Assembly (NCBI RefSeq): GCF_007858285.1
Contig: NZ_VFIL01000008.1
Coordinates: 1 to 64,000, forward strand
DNA from: Pseudomonas brenneri
GTDB taxonomy: Bacteria > Pseudomonadota > Gammaproteobacteria > Pseudomonadales > Pseudomonadaceae
DNA: 64,000 bases
Reading direction: 5' to 3'
Both the position numbers and the translations under genes were made by a program. The notes under the pieces were generated by a model, which ran no database searches, was not told the origin of the DNA, and saw only the letters and a program-made list of their open reading frames with translations. This document shows, one piece after another, positions 7,923 through 15,327 of this stretch. Positions within the stretch are counted from its first letter, which is position 1. Every line of letters begins with the position of its first letter.

Positions 7923-8126
7923 GGCGAAGCTCCTTGTGAGAATCGGAGCCGGTCCGTCGCGACTAAACGAAGGGTGGCGGCTGTACGCAGGTTAGTCGAC
8001 CGGCCACAAGGAAATCCGGCGCACCCGAGGGTGCCCTGCGCACAGCCACCATAAAACTTCATGGGACCATGCACCTTGTGATGTACCGGGCGACTAAACC
8101 CGATCACTGATGAGCAGTGACGGAGC
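7923..8126 (-). ncRNA. Structured 5' leader of the DUF6124-like gene (candidate cis-regulatory RNA)
   Basis: Read on the minus strand, the roughly 200-nt leader contains, in order: (a) a 5' hairpin TCACTG/CAGTGA (8120-8104); (b) UUUAGUCG (8098-8091); (c) a long stem made of GGTGGCTGTGCGCAGG (8050-8035) and CCTGCGTACAGCCGCCACC (7991-7973); (d) inside it a perfect GCACCC/GGGTGC hairpin (8034-8021) and a CCGG/CCGG hairpin (8019-8000); (e) CGACUAA (7998-7992), able to pair with (b) or with a second UUUAGUCG (7967-7960); (f) GCUCC (7949-7945) pairing with GGAGC of the Shine-Dalgarno (7933-7929). An ORF starting at 8060 (AUGAAGUUUUAUGG) runs through the leader and past the gene start. The 8127-8465 remainder of the gap holds the promoter and a REPIN. 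Confidence 0.6.
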
Positions 8127-8128
8127 GC

Positions 8129-8157
8129 AGGCTAGCCATCGATTCCAACAGACACAA
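8129..8157 (-). promoter_or_regulatory. Candidate sigma-70 promoter of the DUF6124-like gene
   Basis: On the minus strand, TTGTGT (8157-8152), a 17-base spacer, then TAGCCT (8134-8129). This would start transcription close to the 5' hairpin of the structured leader. The match to consensus is moderate. Confidence 0.45.
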
Positions 8158-8236
8158 GGCGGCAGGGATTGTCTCGGAAACGTCCTGCAATTTAAAGGGA
8201 CACGCCTTGCTGGCCCTTTACAAACCATGACCAAAT

Positions 8237-8351
8237 TGTAGGAGCGAGCTTGTCTCCGGGCGGCGTTCCGACGAAAAACTTACAGGCGCCGCATTCATTC
8301 AGTAAGCACGCGTTATCGTTGACGTTTTTCGCGAGCAAGCTCGCTCCTACA
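8237..8351. repeat. REPIN, asymmetric (left arm altered)
   Basis: The left arm TGTAGGAGCGAGCTTG is followed by TCTCCGGGCGGCGTTCCGAC before AAAAAC. The right arm is the normal TTTTTCGCGAGCAAGCTCGC then TCCTACA. The left REP palindrome has therefore been replaced internally while the outer ends still pair. Confidence 0.8.
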
Positions 8352-8465
8352 GAGGGCTCCGGCGTCGATGATGGATTTTGATGGCTGTGCTGATGAGGAT
8401 TCGCTTCTGGCCAGCGCGCGAGGCTGAGTTAAATACCCGCCTTTTCCTCTGAACGGCCCCACCCC

Positions 8466-9314
8466 ATGGACAACTCCGATATTGCGATCACCCTGGTCCT
8501 GATCTCCGCCTTTATGCACGCCACCTGGAATGCGGTGGTTCGGGCCGGTAGCAGCCGTTTCATGACCCTGGCCCTGGTCGATGGCACCGCATTGCTGATC
8601 TGCCTCGCGGCGCTGCCGCTGGTCGATGTGCCGAGCCTGCAGGTCTGGGGTTATGTCCTGCTTTCGGTGGTGCTCAATACGGTCTATCGACTGTTTCTGA
8701 TCAAGGCCTATGAAACGGGCGACTTCGGCCAGGTCTACCCGGTGATGCGCGGCGTGCCGCCGGTATTGGTCGCGCTGTTTTCCTACTTTCTGCTGCACGA
8801 ACACCTGTCGTTCCAGGCGATGGCGGGGGTGCTGTTGATCTGCCTGGGGATTATCAGCCTGACGTTTGTGCGCAGGATGACGGCGCACAGGCTCAGGCCG
8901 ATCCTGATGGCGGTGGGCGCGGGGGTGTTTATTGCGTCCTACACAGTAGTGGATGCCAAGGGTGTAAGGGCCAGTCAGACGGTACTGCAATACATCATCT
9001 ACCTGACGGTGTTCCAGAGCATTCCGATTCCGCTGCTGGCGTTTTTGAAAGCGCGTACGAGTTTCGTCCAGGCAATTCGCAGCCATTGGCGGGTAGGCAT
9101 GCTGGGCGGTATTTTTTACCTCGCGTCCTACGGCCTGGTGTTGTTCGCGCTGTCGCTGGATGCGGTCGCCAAGGTGTCAGCGCTGCGGGAAACCAGTGTT
9201 ATTATCGGCGCCATTATTGCCGCGCTGTTCTTCCATGAACGGTTCGGCTGGCGGCGGATGCTTTCGGCGCTTGTCATTGTTTGCGGGATCATCCTGATCA
9301 AAGTGAGCACCTGA
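8466..9314 (+). CDS. EamA/DMT-superfamily transporter
   Basis: A 282-residue inner-membrane protein with about ten hydrophobic helices arranged as two EamA repeats: about residues 5-135 (containing FMHATWNAVVRAG) and 145-280 (ending AALFFHERFGWRRMLSALVI). The F-x-E-x-x-x-x-x-x-x-x-G-x-x-L-I pattern at the end of each repeat is typical of drug/metabolite exporters. The substrate is not predictable. Its TGA shares one base with the ATG of the LysR gene, so the two are translationally coupled, and the regulator may control the transporter. Confidence 0.85.
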   Translation: MDNSDIAITLVLISAFMHATWNAVVRAGSSRFMTLALVDGTALLICLAALPLVDVPSLQVWGYVLLSVVLNTVYRLFLIKAYETGDFGQVYPVMRGVPPVLVALFSYFLLHEHLSFQAMAGVLLICLGIISLTFVRRMTAHRLRPILMAVGAGVFIASYTVVDAKGVRASQTVLQYIIYLTVFQSIPIPLLAFLKARTSFVQAIRSHWRVGMLGGIFYLASYGLVLFALSLDAVAKVSALRETSVIIGAIIAALFFHERFGWRRMLSALVIVCGIILIKVST

Positions 9315-10237
9315 TGGCCCAGCGCCCACCCCCGACACCCATGCTTCAAGCGTTTGTCAGTGCCGCACAGACCGGCAGTTTCGCTCGTGCAGCTGCTGGC
9401 CTTAACCTCACCGCCAGCGCCATCAGTCACCAAATTTCCGGACTGGAGGAGTGGTGGGGCGTGCAGTTGTTTGAGCGCCACTCGCGGGGCGTCAAGCTGA
9501 CCGACGCCGGGCAGGCCTTGTTGCCGGTGACGGCTGGTTTTTTCAACGAGTTGGATGCCGTGCTGCATTCGCTCAACCTGAGCACACCCCAGCCGCTCTA
9601 TTTTTCGTGCACCTCGTCCCTCTGTTCGACATGGTTGACTCCCAGGCTGCATGGCTCTCATGCAGAGGCTTCGTTCAATCTGGATCTGGTGTTGACCAGT
9701 ACCGATAACCTGGGTGCCCATCAATACGACGTCGCGGTGGTGATGGGGTACGGCGACTATCCGGAGCATCATGTCGAACTGCTGATGCGTGATGGCGTGT
9801 TCCCGGTCTGCTCGCCGGAGTTTGTGCGGGCCAATGGCGATATTGCGCTGGAGGATATCGCGCGGCACTCGTTGATTCATCGGGTCGACGATCAAGTGTG
9901 TCCAGGCTGGGACGGCTGGTTTGCATTCCAGGGGATGGCGCCTGTGCCGTCTCACCATGGCCCGCGGTTTGCGGATTCCAGTCAGGCCATCAGTCTGGCG
10001 GTCAAAGGCGGCGGGATTGCTCTGGGCAGGACGGCGCTGGTGTATGACGCGCTGAAAGAGGGGAGCCTGCTGGCTTTGAACTGTCCGGTGATGATGTCAC
10101 CGGCGGCGTACTACATCATTTGTCGAAACGGGCGACAGTCTGAGCCGGATATCGCCCGGCTATTTGCTTGGCTCAAGGCGACTGCCGATGAGTTTGTGGG
10201 AGAAGTCCGCGAGCAGTGTCCGCAAATCTGTAGCTGA
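9314..10237 (+). CDS. LysR-family transcriptional regulator (GcvA-like)
   Basis: A 307-residue LysR regulator. The N-terminal winged helix spans about residues 8-68: MLQAFVSAAQTGSFARAAAG, then LTASAISHQISGLEEWWGVQ and LFERHSRGVKLTDAG. The C-terminal effector domain spans about 90-300, with the GcvA-type ending (GGIALGRTALVYDALKEGSL). ATG 9314 overlaps the preceding transporter stop (TGATG). Co-transcription in the same direction is less common than divergence for LysR genes. Effector and targets are unknown. A REPIN follows, then the convergent hutF. Confidence 0.88.
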   Translation: MAQRPPPTPMLQAFVSAAQTGSFARAAAGLNLTASAISHQISGLEEWWGVQLFERHSRGVKLTDAGQALLPVTAGFFNELDAVLHSLNLSTPQPLYFSCTSSLCSTWLTPRLHGSHAEASFNLDLVLTSTDNLGAHQYDVAVVMGYGDYPEHHVELLMRDGVFPVCSPEFVRANGDIALEDIARHSLIHRVDDQVCPGWDGWFAFQGMAPVPSHHGPRFADSSQAISLAVKGGGIALGRTALVYDALKEGSLLALNCPVMMSPAAYYIICRNGRQSEPDIARLFAWLKATADEFVGEVREQCPQICS

Positions 10238-10246
10238 AGAGGTCCA

Positions 10247-10336
10247 TGTAGGAGCTGGCTTGCCAGCGATAGCGGTGGGTCAGCCAATGAATTTATTGAC
10301 TGGCAATCCGTCATCGCTGGCAAGCCAGCTCCTACA
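10247..10336. repeat. REPIN, TGTAGGAGCTGGC type
   Basis: Inverted arms TGTAGGAGCTGGCTTGCCAG and CTGGCAAGCCAGCTCCTACA with a partly self-complementary middle (GGTGGGTCAG...). It lies between the convergent LysR gene and hutF and could end both transcripts. Confidence 0.9.
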
Positions 10337-10349
10337 GTGGGATGTACTG

Positions 10350-11714
10350 TTAGGACAGTAGGTCTCTAAGAACCTGCGTGAAGGCCCGGCTGCTCTCTTC
10401 CTCGCCAGCATGCCGCCCATCGCGCACCACCCACTGGCCATTGACCAGCACATCACGCACTTGGCGATCACCCCCGGCGAACAGCCAGCGGTTGAGAATC
10501 CCGTCTTCACTGGCCGTCGCCAGGTACGGATCATTGCCGTCCAGCACCAGCCAGTCCGCACGCTTGCCCACTTCCAGTCGGCCAATCGGCTGGCCCAAGG
10601 CCTGGGCGCCACCGTCCAGAGCTGCGTCGAACAACGTACGCCCGACCATCGGTTGATCGCTGCGATACAGCCGGTTACGCCGCTGGTCGCGCAGGCGCTG
10701 GCCGTATTCCAGCCAGCGCAGTTCTTCGACCACGCTCAACGACACATGGCTGTCAGAGCCAATCCCCATGCGCCCACCCTGGGCCAGGAAGTCCACCGCC
10801 GGGAAAATCCCGTCGCCCAGGTTGGCTTCAGTGGTCAGGCACAGCCCGGCAATCGCTCGGCTCTGGGCCATCAGCGTCACTTCTTCGGGGTTGGCGTGGG
10901 TGGCGTGCACCAGGCACCAACGCTGGTCGACGTCGACATTGTCATACAGCCATTGCAGCGGGCGCTTGCCGCTCCAGGCCAGGCAGTCGTCGACTTCCTT
11001 TTGCTGTTCGGCGATGTGGATATGTACCGGGCAGGCCTTGTCGCTGGCGGCCAGAACTGCGCTGATCTGTTGCGGCGTTACCGCGCGCAATGAGTGGAAA
11101 CACAGGCCCAGTTGCTGCGCCGGTTGTGCGGCCACTATCGGTTGCAAACGCGCTTGCAGGTCCAGGTAGTTTTCGGTGCTGTTGATAAACCGGCGCTGGC
11201 CGTCGTTCGGTGCCTGGCCGCCAAAGCCTGCGTGGCTGTACAGCACCGGCAACAACGTCAGGCCGATGCCGCTGCTGGCTGCCGCCAGGCTGATCTGGCG
11301 TGACAGTTCGGTGGGGTCGGCGTACGGCTGGCCGCTGACATCGTGGTGCACATAGTGGAACTCGGCGACTGAGGTGTAGCCGGCCTTGAGCATCTCGATA
11401 TACAGCTGGCGGGCGATGACCTGCAATTGCTCGGGGCTGATCTGGCCGACCATGCGGTACATCAGGTCGCGCCAGGTCCAGAAGCTGTCATTGGGGTTGC
11501 CGGCGACTTCCGCCAGCCCCGCCATGGCCCGCTGGAATGCGTGAGAGTGCAGGTTCGGCATGCCCGGCAGCAACGGGCCCCTGAGCCGCTCGGCACCGTC
11601 TGCGCTGGCATTGGCCGTCACGTTGGTCAGCAGGCCATCGGCACTGACTTCAAGACGTACATCGTTGGCCCATCCATTAGGCAGCAGCGCGCGTTCGGCA
11701 AAGAAAGCGGACAT
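10350..11714 (-). CDS. hutF: Formimidoylglutamate deiminase HutF
   Basis: Deaminates N-formimidoyl-L-glutamate to N-formyl-L-glutamate plus ammonia, step 4 of the five-step histidine pathway. A 454-residue amidohydrolase-superfamily enzyme. The metal ligands His56 and His58 are visible in LPGMPNLHSHAF. HIHIAEQQKEVDDC and LVHATHANPEEV carry later histidines, and GIGSDSHVSL carries the conserved Asp. ATG 11714 is preferred; a TTG two codons earlier is the only alternative. It is divergent from hutC across a 108-bp region holding a HutC-type operator. Its presence with hutG shows that this strain uses the formylglutamate route rather than the one-step formiminoglutamase route. Confidence 0.95.
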   Translation of the reverse strand: MSAFFAERALLPNGWANDVRLEVSADGLLTNVTANASADGAERLRGPLLPGMPNLHSHAFQRAMAGLAEVAGNPNDSFWTWRDLMYRMVGQISPEQLQVIARQLYIEMLKAGYTSVAEFHYVHHDVSGQPYADPTELSRQISLAAASSGIGLTLLPVLYSHAGFGGQAPNDGQRRFINSTENYLDLQARLQPIVAAQPAQQLGLCFHSLRAVTPQQISAVLAASDKACPVHIHIAEQQKEVDDCLAWSGKRPLQWLYDNVDVDQRWCLVHATHANPEEVTLMAQSRAIAGLCLTTEANLGDGIFPAVDFLAQGGRMGIGSDSHVSLSVVEELRWLEYGQRLRDQRRNRLYRSDQPMVGRTLFDAALDGGAQALGQPIGRLEVGKRADWLVLDGNDPYLATASEDGILNRWLFAGGDRQVRDVLVNGQWVVRDGRHAGEEESSRAFTQVLRDLLS

Positions 11715-11743
11715 GATCAAGGCACCCCGGTCGTGTGTTTATT

Positions 11744-11753
11744 TGTATATACA
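11744..11753. promoter_or_regulatory. HutC operator in the hutF-hutC intergenic region
   Basis: The palindrome TGTATATACA (TGTA-N2-TACA) is followed by an overlapping TATACA half. From memory TGTA-N2-TACA is the Phut core bound by HutC in P. fluorescens. It sits 30 bases before the hutF start on the minus strand and 70 before hutC, so HutC could repress hutF and itself. Confidence 0.75.
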
Positions 11754-11822
11754 TATACAGACGTTTGCCTGCTCGGTAAACTCCGGCAATCTATGCATCT
11801 TTTCCCCCTGCAAGGATTCCCC

Positions 11823-12572
11823 GTGCCGACTCCGCCCGCCAAGTCTCCACTGGCTGCCCACATGGACGAAAGTCCGGCGCCCTTGTATGCCCGCGTCAAA
11901 CAGATGATCAGCCAGCAGATTCTCAACGGCAACTGGCCGCCGCACTATCGCGTGCCGTCGGAAAGCGAACTGGTCAGCCAGTTGGGCTTCAGCCGCATGA
12001 CCATCAACCGCGCCCTGCGGGAGCTGACCGCCGAAGGCCTGCTGGTGCGCATGCAGGGCGTCGGCACCTTCGTCGCCGAGCCCAAGAGTCAGTCGGCGCT
12101 GTTCGAGGTGCATAACATCGCGGACGAGATTGCCTCCCGTGGCCATCGTCACACCTGCAAGGTGATCACCCTGGGCGAAGAAGCCGCCGGGTCCGAGCGG
12201 GCCGTGGCCCTGGAAATGCGCGAAGGCGGGCGGGTGTTCCACTCGCTGATCGTGCACTACGAAAATGATATCCCAGTGCAAATCGAAGACCGCTTCGTCA
12301 ACGCCCTGGTCGCACCGCAGTACCTGCAACAGGATTTCACCCAGCAAACCCCTTACGCCTATCTCAACCAAGTGGCGCCATTGACCGAGGGCGAGCATGT
12401 GGTGGAAGCCATCCTGGCTGACCCGCAGGAGTGCCAGCTGTTGCAGATCGAGGCCGGCGAGCCGTGCCTGCTGATTCGCAGGCGCACCTGGTCCGGTCGC
12501 CAGCCGGTGACGGCGGCGCGGTTGATCCACCCTGGCTCGCGTCATAGCCTCGAAGGGCGTTTCAGCAAATGA
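11823..12572 (+). CDS. hutC: Histidine utilisation repressor HutC (GntR family)
   Basis: A 249-residue GntR/HutC regulator. The winged helix is at about residues 18-90 (PLYARVKQMISQQILNGNWP, RVPSESELVSQLGFSRMTIN). The UTRA effector domain is at about 105-245; urocanate is the known inducer of HutC proteins. The frame is open back to 11427, but the family N-terminus (V/M-PTPPAKSPLAAH) begins at GTG 11823, preceded by AAGGA at spacing 7. It is translationally coupled to hutD (ATGA). It likely represses the hut promoters through the TGTA-N2-TACA sites at 11744 and 13389. Confidence 0.95.
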   Translation: MPTPPAKSPLAAHMDESPAPLYARVKQMISQQILNGNWPPHYRVPSESELVSQLGFSRMTINRALRELTAEGLLVRMQGVGTFVAEPKSQSALFEVHNIADEIASRGHRHTCKVITLGEEAAGSERAVALEMREGGRVFHSLIVHYENDIPVQIEDRFVNALVAPQYLQQDFTQQTPYAYLNQVAPLTEGEHVVEAILADPQECQLLQIEAGEPCLLIRRRTWSGRQPVTAARLIHPGSRHSLEGRFSK

Positions 12573-13129
12573 CTACGGTAAAGGTCTGGCGCGCCGCTGA
12601 TTACGTGCGCATGCCGTGGAAAAACGGCGGCGGCAGTACCGAAGAAATCACCCGGGACGCAGGCCACGGCCTGGACGGTTTTGGTTGGCGCCTGTCGATT
12701 GCCGATATCGCCGAGTCGGGTGGTTTTTCCACGTTTGCCGGCTATCAGCGGGTGATCACTGTGATCCAGGGCGCCGGTATGGTGTTGACCGTGGATGGCG
12801 AGGAGCAGCGTGGGTTGTTACCGCTGCAGCCCTTTGCCTTCAGTGGCGAAAGCCAGGTCGCGTGCCGCTTGATCACCGGGCCGATCCGCGACTTCAACCT
12901 GATCTATGCGCCCCAGCGTTACCACGCACGTTTGCAGTGGGTGGATGGGGTGCAGCAGTTTTTCAGTACTGCGCACACCGTGCTGGTGTTCAGCGTTGCT
13001 GATGAGGTGAAGGCGCTTGGCGAAGTGCTGGGCCATCATGATTGCTTGCAGGTGGACGGTAACACCGGCCTGTTGGACATTGCGGTAACTGGCCGCTGCT
13101 GCCTGATCGAACTGACCGCACACGATTAA
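12569..13129 (+). CDS. hutD: HutD family protein
   Basis: A 186-residue cupin-like HutD protein. The N-terminal hallmark is MPWKNGGGSTEEI, followed by FGWRLSIADIAESGGFSTF. HutD is not a pathway enzyme. In P. fluorescens it has been proposed to act as a governor limiting hut expression by binding a pathway intermediate (literature recalled; not deducible from the sequence). The ATG overlaps the hutC stop by 4 bases, so the two regulatory proteins are made together. A hairpin follows at 13130, separating hutCD from the hutU unit. Confidence 0.93.
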   Translation: MTTVKVWRAADYVRMPWKNGGGSTEEITRDAGHGLDGFGWRLSIADIAESGGFSTFAGYQRVITVIQGAGMVLTVDGEEQRGLLPLQPFAFSGESQVACRLITGPIRDFNLIYAPQRYHARLQWVDGVQQFFSTAHTVLVFSVADEVKALGEVLGHHDCLQVDGNTGLLDIAVTGRCCLIELTAHD

Positions 13130-13163
13130 AAATGTGGGAGCGAGCAAGCCCGCTCCCACATTT
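13130..13163. terminator. REP-derived hairpin, candidate terminator after hutD
   Basis: AAATGTGGGAGCG pairs with CGCTCCCACATTT around the 8-base loop AGCAAGCC. It begins at the last base of the hutD stop. T-tract support is short (TTT), so it may act as terminator or as an mRNA 3'-end stabiliser. From here to hutU at 13480 (350 bases) only the hutU control region is seen. Confidence 0.65.
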
Positions 13164-13365
13164 GGATCTTCATAGGCTACAAAATCTGTTTCCAGTCCCG
13201 CACCAAGTTGTTACCGAATGCCCCAGCATGGCGCAATGCCCTGCTTCAGTAGCAATCCTGCGGCACTTCAAAACCCCTTTGTAAGAAATTTTATCAAGCC
13301 GAAAAGCCTTGTTTTCCGGGGCTTTCACTCATCTCCAGAAAAATCTCCACCTCGTCCAATCCAAG

Positions 13366-13382
13366 TTGGCCGCTTGATTGCA
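13366..13382 (+). promoter_or_regulatory. Sigma-54 promoter of the hutU operon
   Basis: TTGGCCGCTTGATTGCA carries the invariant GG (13368-13369) and GC (13380-13381) separated by exactly 10 bases, the -24/-12 geometry. The start point would fall near 13393, leaving an untranslated leader of about 87 bases before hutU. From the literature, hutU expression in P. fluorescens and P. putida is sigma-54 dependent and activated by CbrB (and NtrC). Upstream activator sites were not identified with confidence. Confidence 0.82.
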
Positions 13383-13386
13383 TATG

Positions 13387-13400
13387 CTTGTATGTACAAG
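13387..13400. promoter_or_regulatory. HutC operator at the hutU transcription start
   Basis: CTTGTA-TG-TACAAG is a symmetric 6+6 inverted repeat with a 2-base centre and contains the TGTA-N2-TACA core. It overlaps the predicted sigma-54 start point, so bound HutC would block open-complex formation or initiation. Confidence 0.8.
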
Positions 13401-13479
13401 TAAATATGTGTGCGTAAGAGTCACAGGCAATCCTCTTCGCACCCATCATGTTCGCGCATTGATCGCAGAGGAATTTTTC

Positions 13480-15150
13480 GTGAGTAAGCCCACCAAGTAC
13501 CGTGACGTCGAAATCCGCGCTGCCCGCGGTAACAAGCTCACTGCCAAAAGCTGGCTGACTGAAGCGCCGCTGCGCATGCTGATGAACAACCTCGACCCAC
13601 AAGTGGCCGAAAACCCCAAGGAGCTGGTGGTGTATGGCGGTATCGGGCGTGCGGCGCGTAACTGGGAGTGCTACGACCAGATCGTCGAAAGCCTGACCCA
13701 CCTCAATGACGACGAAACCCTGTTGGTGCAATCGGGCAAGCCGGTCGGCGTGTTCAAGACCCACAGCAATGCCCCGCGTGTGCTGATCGCCAACTCCAAC
13801 CTGGTACCGCACTGGGCCAGTTGGGAACATTTCAACGAGCTGGATGCCAAGGGCCTGGCCATGTACGGCCAGATGACCGCCGGCAGTTGGATCTACATCG
13901 GCAGCCAGGGCATCGTCCAGGGCACTTACGAGACCTTCGTCGAAGCCGGTCGCCAGCATTACAACAGCGACCTGACTGGCCGTTGGGTCCTCACCGCCGG
14001 CCTGGGCGGCATGGGTGGCGCACAACCGTTGGCCGCGACCCTGGCCGGTGCCTGCTCGCTGAACATTGAATGCCAGCAGGTCAGTATCGATTTTCGCTTG
14101 AGCAGCCGCTATGTCGACGAACAAGCCAGCGACCTCGACGACGCCCTGGCGCGCATCGCCAAGTACACCAAGGAAGGCAAGGCCATCTCCATTGCCCTGC
14201 TTGGCAACGCTGCTGAAATCCTGCCTGAACTGGTCAAGCGCGGCGTACGCCCGGACATGGTCACCGACCAGACTAGCGCCCACGACCCGCTCAACGGTTA
14301 CCTGCCGGCTGGCTGGACCTGGGACCAATACCGCGCGCGCGCCAAGACCGAACCGGCGGCGGTGATCAAGGCGGCCAAGCAGTCGATGGCCGTACACGTC
14401 CAGGCCATGCTGGACTTCCAGAAAATGGGGGTTCCGACCTTCGACTACGGCAACAACATCCGTCAGATGGCGCAAGAAGAAGGTGTAGAAAATGCCTTCG
14501 ACTTCCCGGGTTTTGTACCGGCCTACATCCGCCCGCTGTTCTGCCGTGGCATCGGCCCGTTCCGTTGGGCGGCACTGTCGGGCGACCCGCAGGACATCTA
14601 CAAGACCGACGCCAAGGTCAAGGAACTGATCCCCGACGACGCCCACCTGCACAACTGGCTGGACATGGCCCGCGAACGCATCAGCTTCCAGGGCCTGCCG
14701 GCGCGTATCTGCTGGGTTGGCCTGGGCCAGCGCGCCAAGCTGGGTTTGGCATTCAACGAGATGGTGCGCAGCGGTGAGTTGTCGGCACCGGTGGTGATCG
14801 GTCGTGACCATCTGGACTCCGGCTCGGTTTCCAGCCCGAACCGCGAAACCGAATCCATGCAGGACGGTTCCGACGCCGTGTCTGACTGGCCGTTGCTCAA
14901 TGCCTTGCTCAACACCGCCAGCGGCGCGACCTGGGTCTCGCTGCACCACGGTGGCGGCGTAGGCATGGGCTTCTCCCAGCATTCGGGGATGGTGATTGTC
15001 TGCGACGGTACCGATGAAGCCGCCGAGCGGATTGCGCGGGTGCTGCATAACGACCCGGCTACCGGGGTGATGCGTCATGCAGACGCCGGCTACCAGATCG
15101 CCATCGACTGCGCCAAGGAGCAGGGCCTGAACCTGCCGATGATCAAATAA
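13480..15150 (+). CDS. hutU: Urocanate hydratase (urocanase)
   Basis: Converts urocanate to 4-imidazolone-5-propionate with tightly bound NAD+ as electrophile; step 2 of histidine degradation. The 556-residue length is standard. Visible motifs: LLVQSGKPVGVF, the nucleotide-binding GGMGGAQPLAATLAG, DMVTDQTSAHDPLNGYLPAG, and the urocanase signature FQGLPARICWVGLGQR, which includes the active-site Cys. The frame extends upstream to 13378, but translation must start downstream of the promoter: GTG 13480 (VSKPTKYRD) has AGAGGA at spacing 8. First gene of the sigma-54 hut operon. Confidence 0.97.
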   Translation: MSKPTKYRDVEIRAARGNKLTAKSWLTEAPLRMLMNNLDPQVAENPKELVVYGGIGRAARNWECYDQIVESLTHLNDDETLLVQSGKPVGVFKTHSNAPRVLIANSNLVPHWASWEHFNELDAKGLAMYGQMTAGSWIYIGSQGIVQGTYETFVEAGRQHYNSDLTGRWVLTAGLGGMGGAQPLAATLAGACSLNIECQQVSIDFRLSSRYVDEQASDLDDALARIAKYTKEGKAISIALLGNAAEILPELVKRGVRPDMVTDQTSAHDPLNGYLPAGWTWDQYRARAKTEPAAVIKAAKQSMAVHVQAMLDFQKMGVPTFDYGNNIRQMAQEEGVENAFDFPGFVPAYIRPLFCRGIGPFRWAALSGDPQDIYKTDAKVKELIPDDAHLHNWLDMARERISFQGLPARICWVGLGQRAKLGLAFNEMVRSGELSAPVVIGRDHLDSGSVSSPNRETESMQDGSDAVSDWPLLNALLNTASGATWVSLHHGGGVGMGFSQHSGMVIVCDGTDEAAERIARVLHNDPATGVMRHADAGYQIAIDCAKEQGLNLPMIK

Positions 15151-15166
15151 CGGCTGGCTCGGCTCC

Positions 15167-15254
15167 TGTGGGAGCCGGGCTTGCCCGCGATGGCATCACT
15201 GCGGTCTGCCTGACAGACCGCGTCGCGCGTATCGCAGGCAAGCCAGCTCCCACA
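15167..15254. repeat. REPIN between hutU and hutTu
   Basis: Arms TGTGGGAGCCGGGCTTGCCC and GGCAAGCCAGCTCCCACA with GGTCTG/CAGACC pairing between them. Lying inside an operon, it may stabilise hutU mRNA or set differential expression. Confidence 0.85.
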
Positions 15255-15298
15255 TTTGACCTGCTGTGTACACAAGACCTGCTTCATCCGCACCACCG

Positions 15299-15306
15299 AA
15301 AAACAA
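15299..15306 (+). promoter_or_regulatory. Candidate Crc/Hfq CA motif in the hutTu leader
   Basis: AAAAACAA fits AANAANAA and ends 6 bases before the AGAGG ribosome site of hutTu. Hfq/Crc binding there would block translation during catabolite repression. Motif match only. Confidence 0.5.
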
Positions 15307-15327
15307 TCCATCAGAGGTTGAACACCT

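Noticed and set aside
8104..8120. The TCACTG-N5-CAGTGA inverted repeat as a protein operator
   Set aside because: It lies downstream of the candidate promoter, so it would be in the transcript; it is better explained as the 5' hairpin of the leader, although DNA binding is not excluded.
10247..10336. Possible CRISPR-like repeats, because similar palindromes recur through the window
   Set aside because: The copies are dispersed singly at gene boundaries, not in regularly spaced arrays, and no cas genes are present; they are REPINs.
11427..11822. N-terminal extension of hutC overlapping hutF
   Set aside because: It lies opposite hutF and its promoter region; the family N-terminus and an AAGGA ribosome site occur at GTG 11823.
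13294..15078. A 594-codon antisense frame opposite hutU
   Set aside because: Composition is that of a shadow frame; the plus-strand urocanase motifs are unambiguous.
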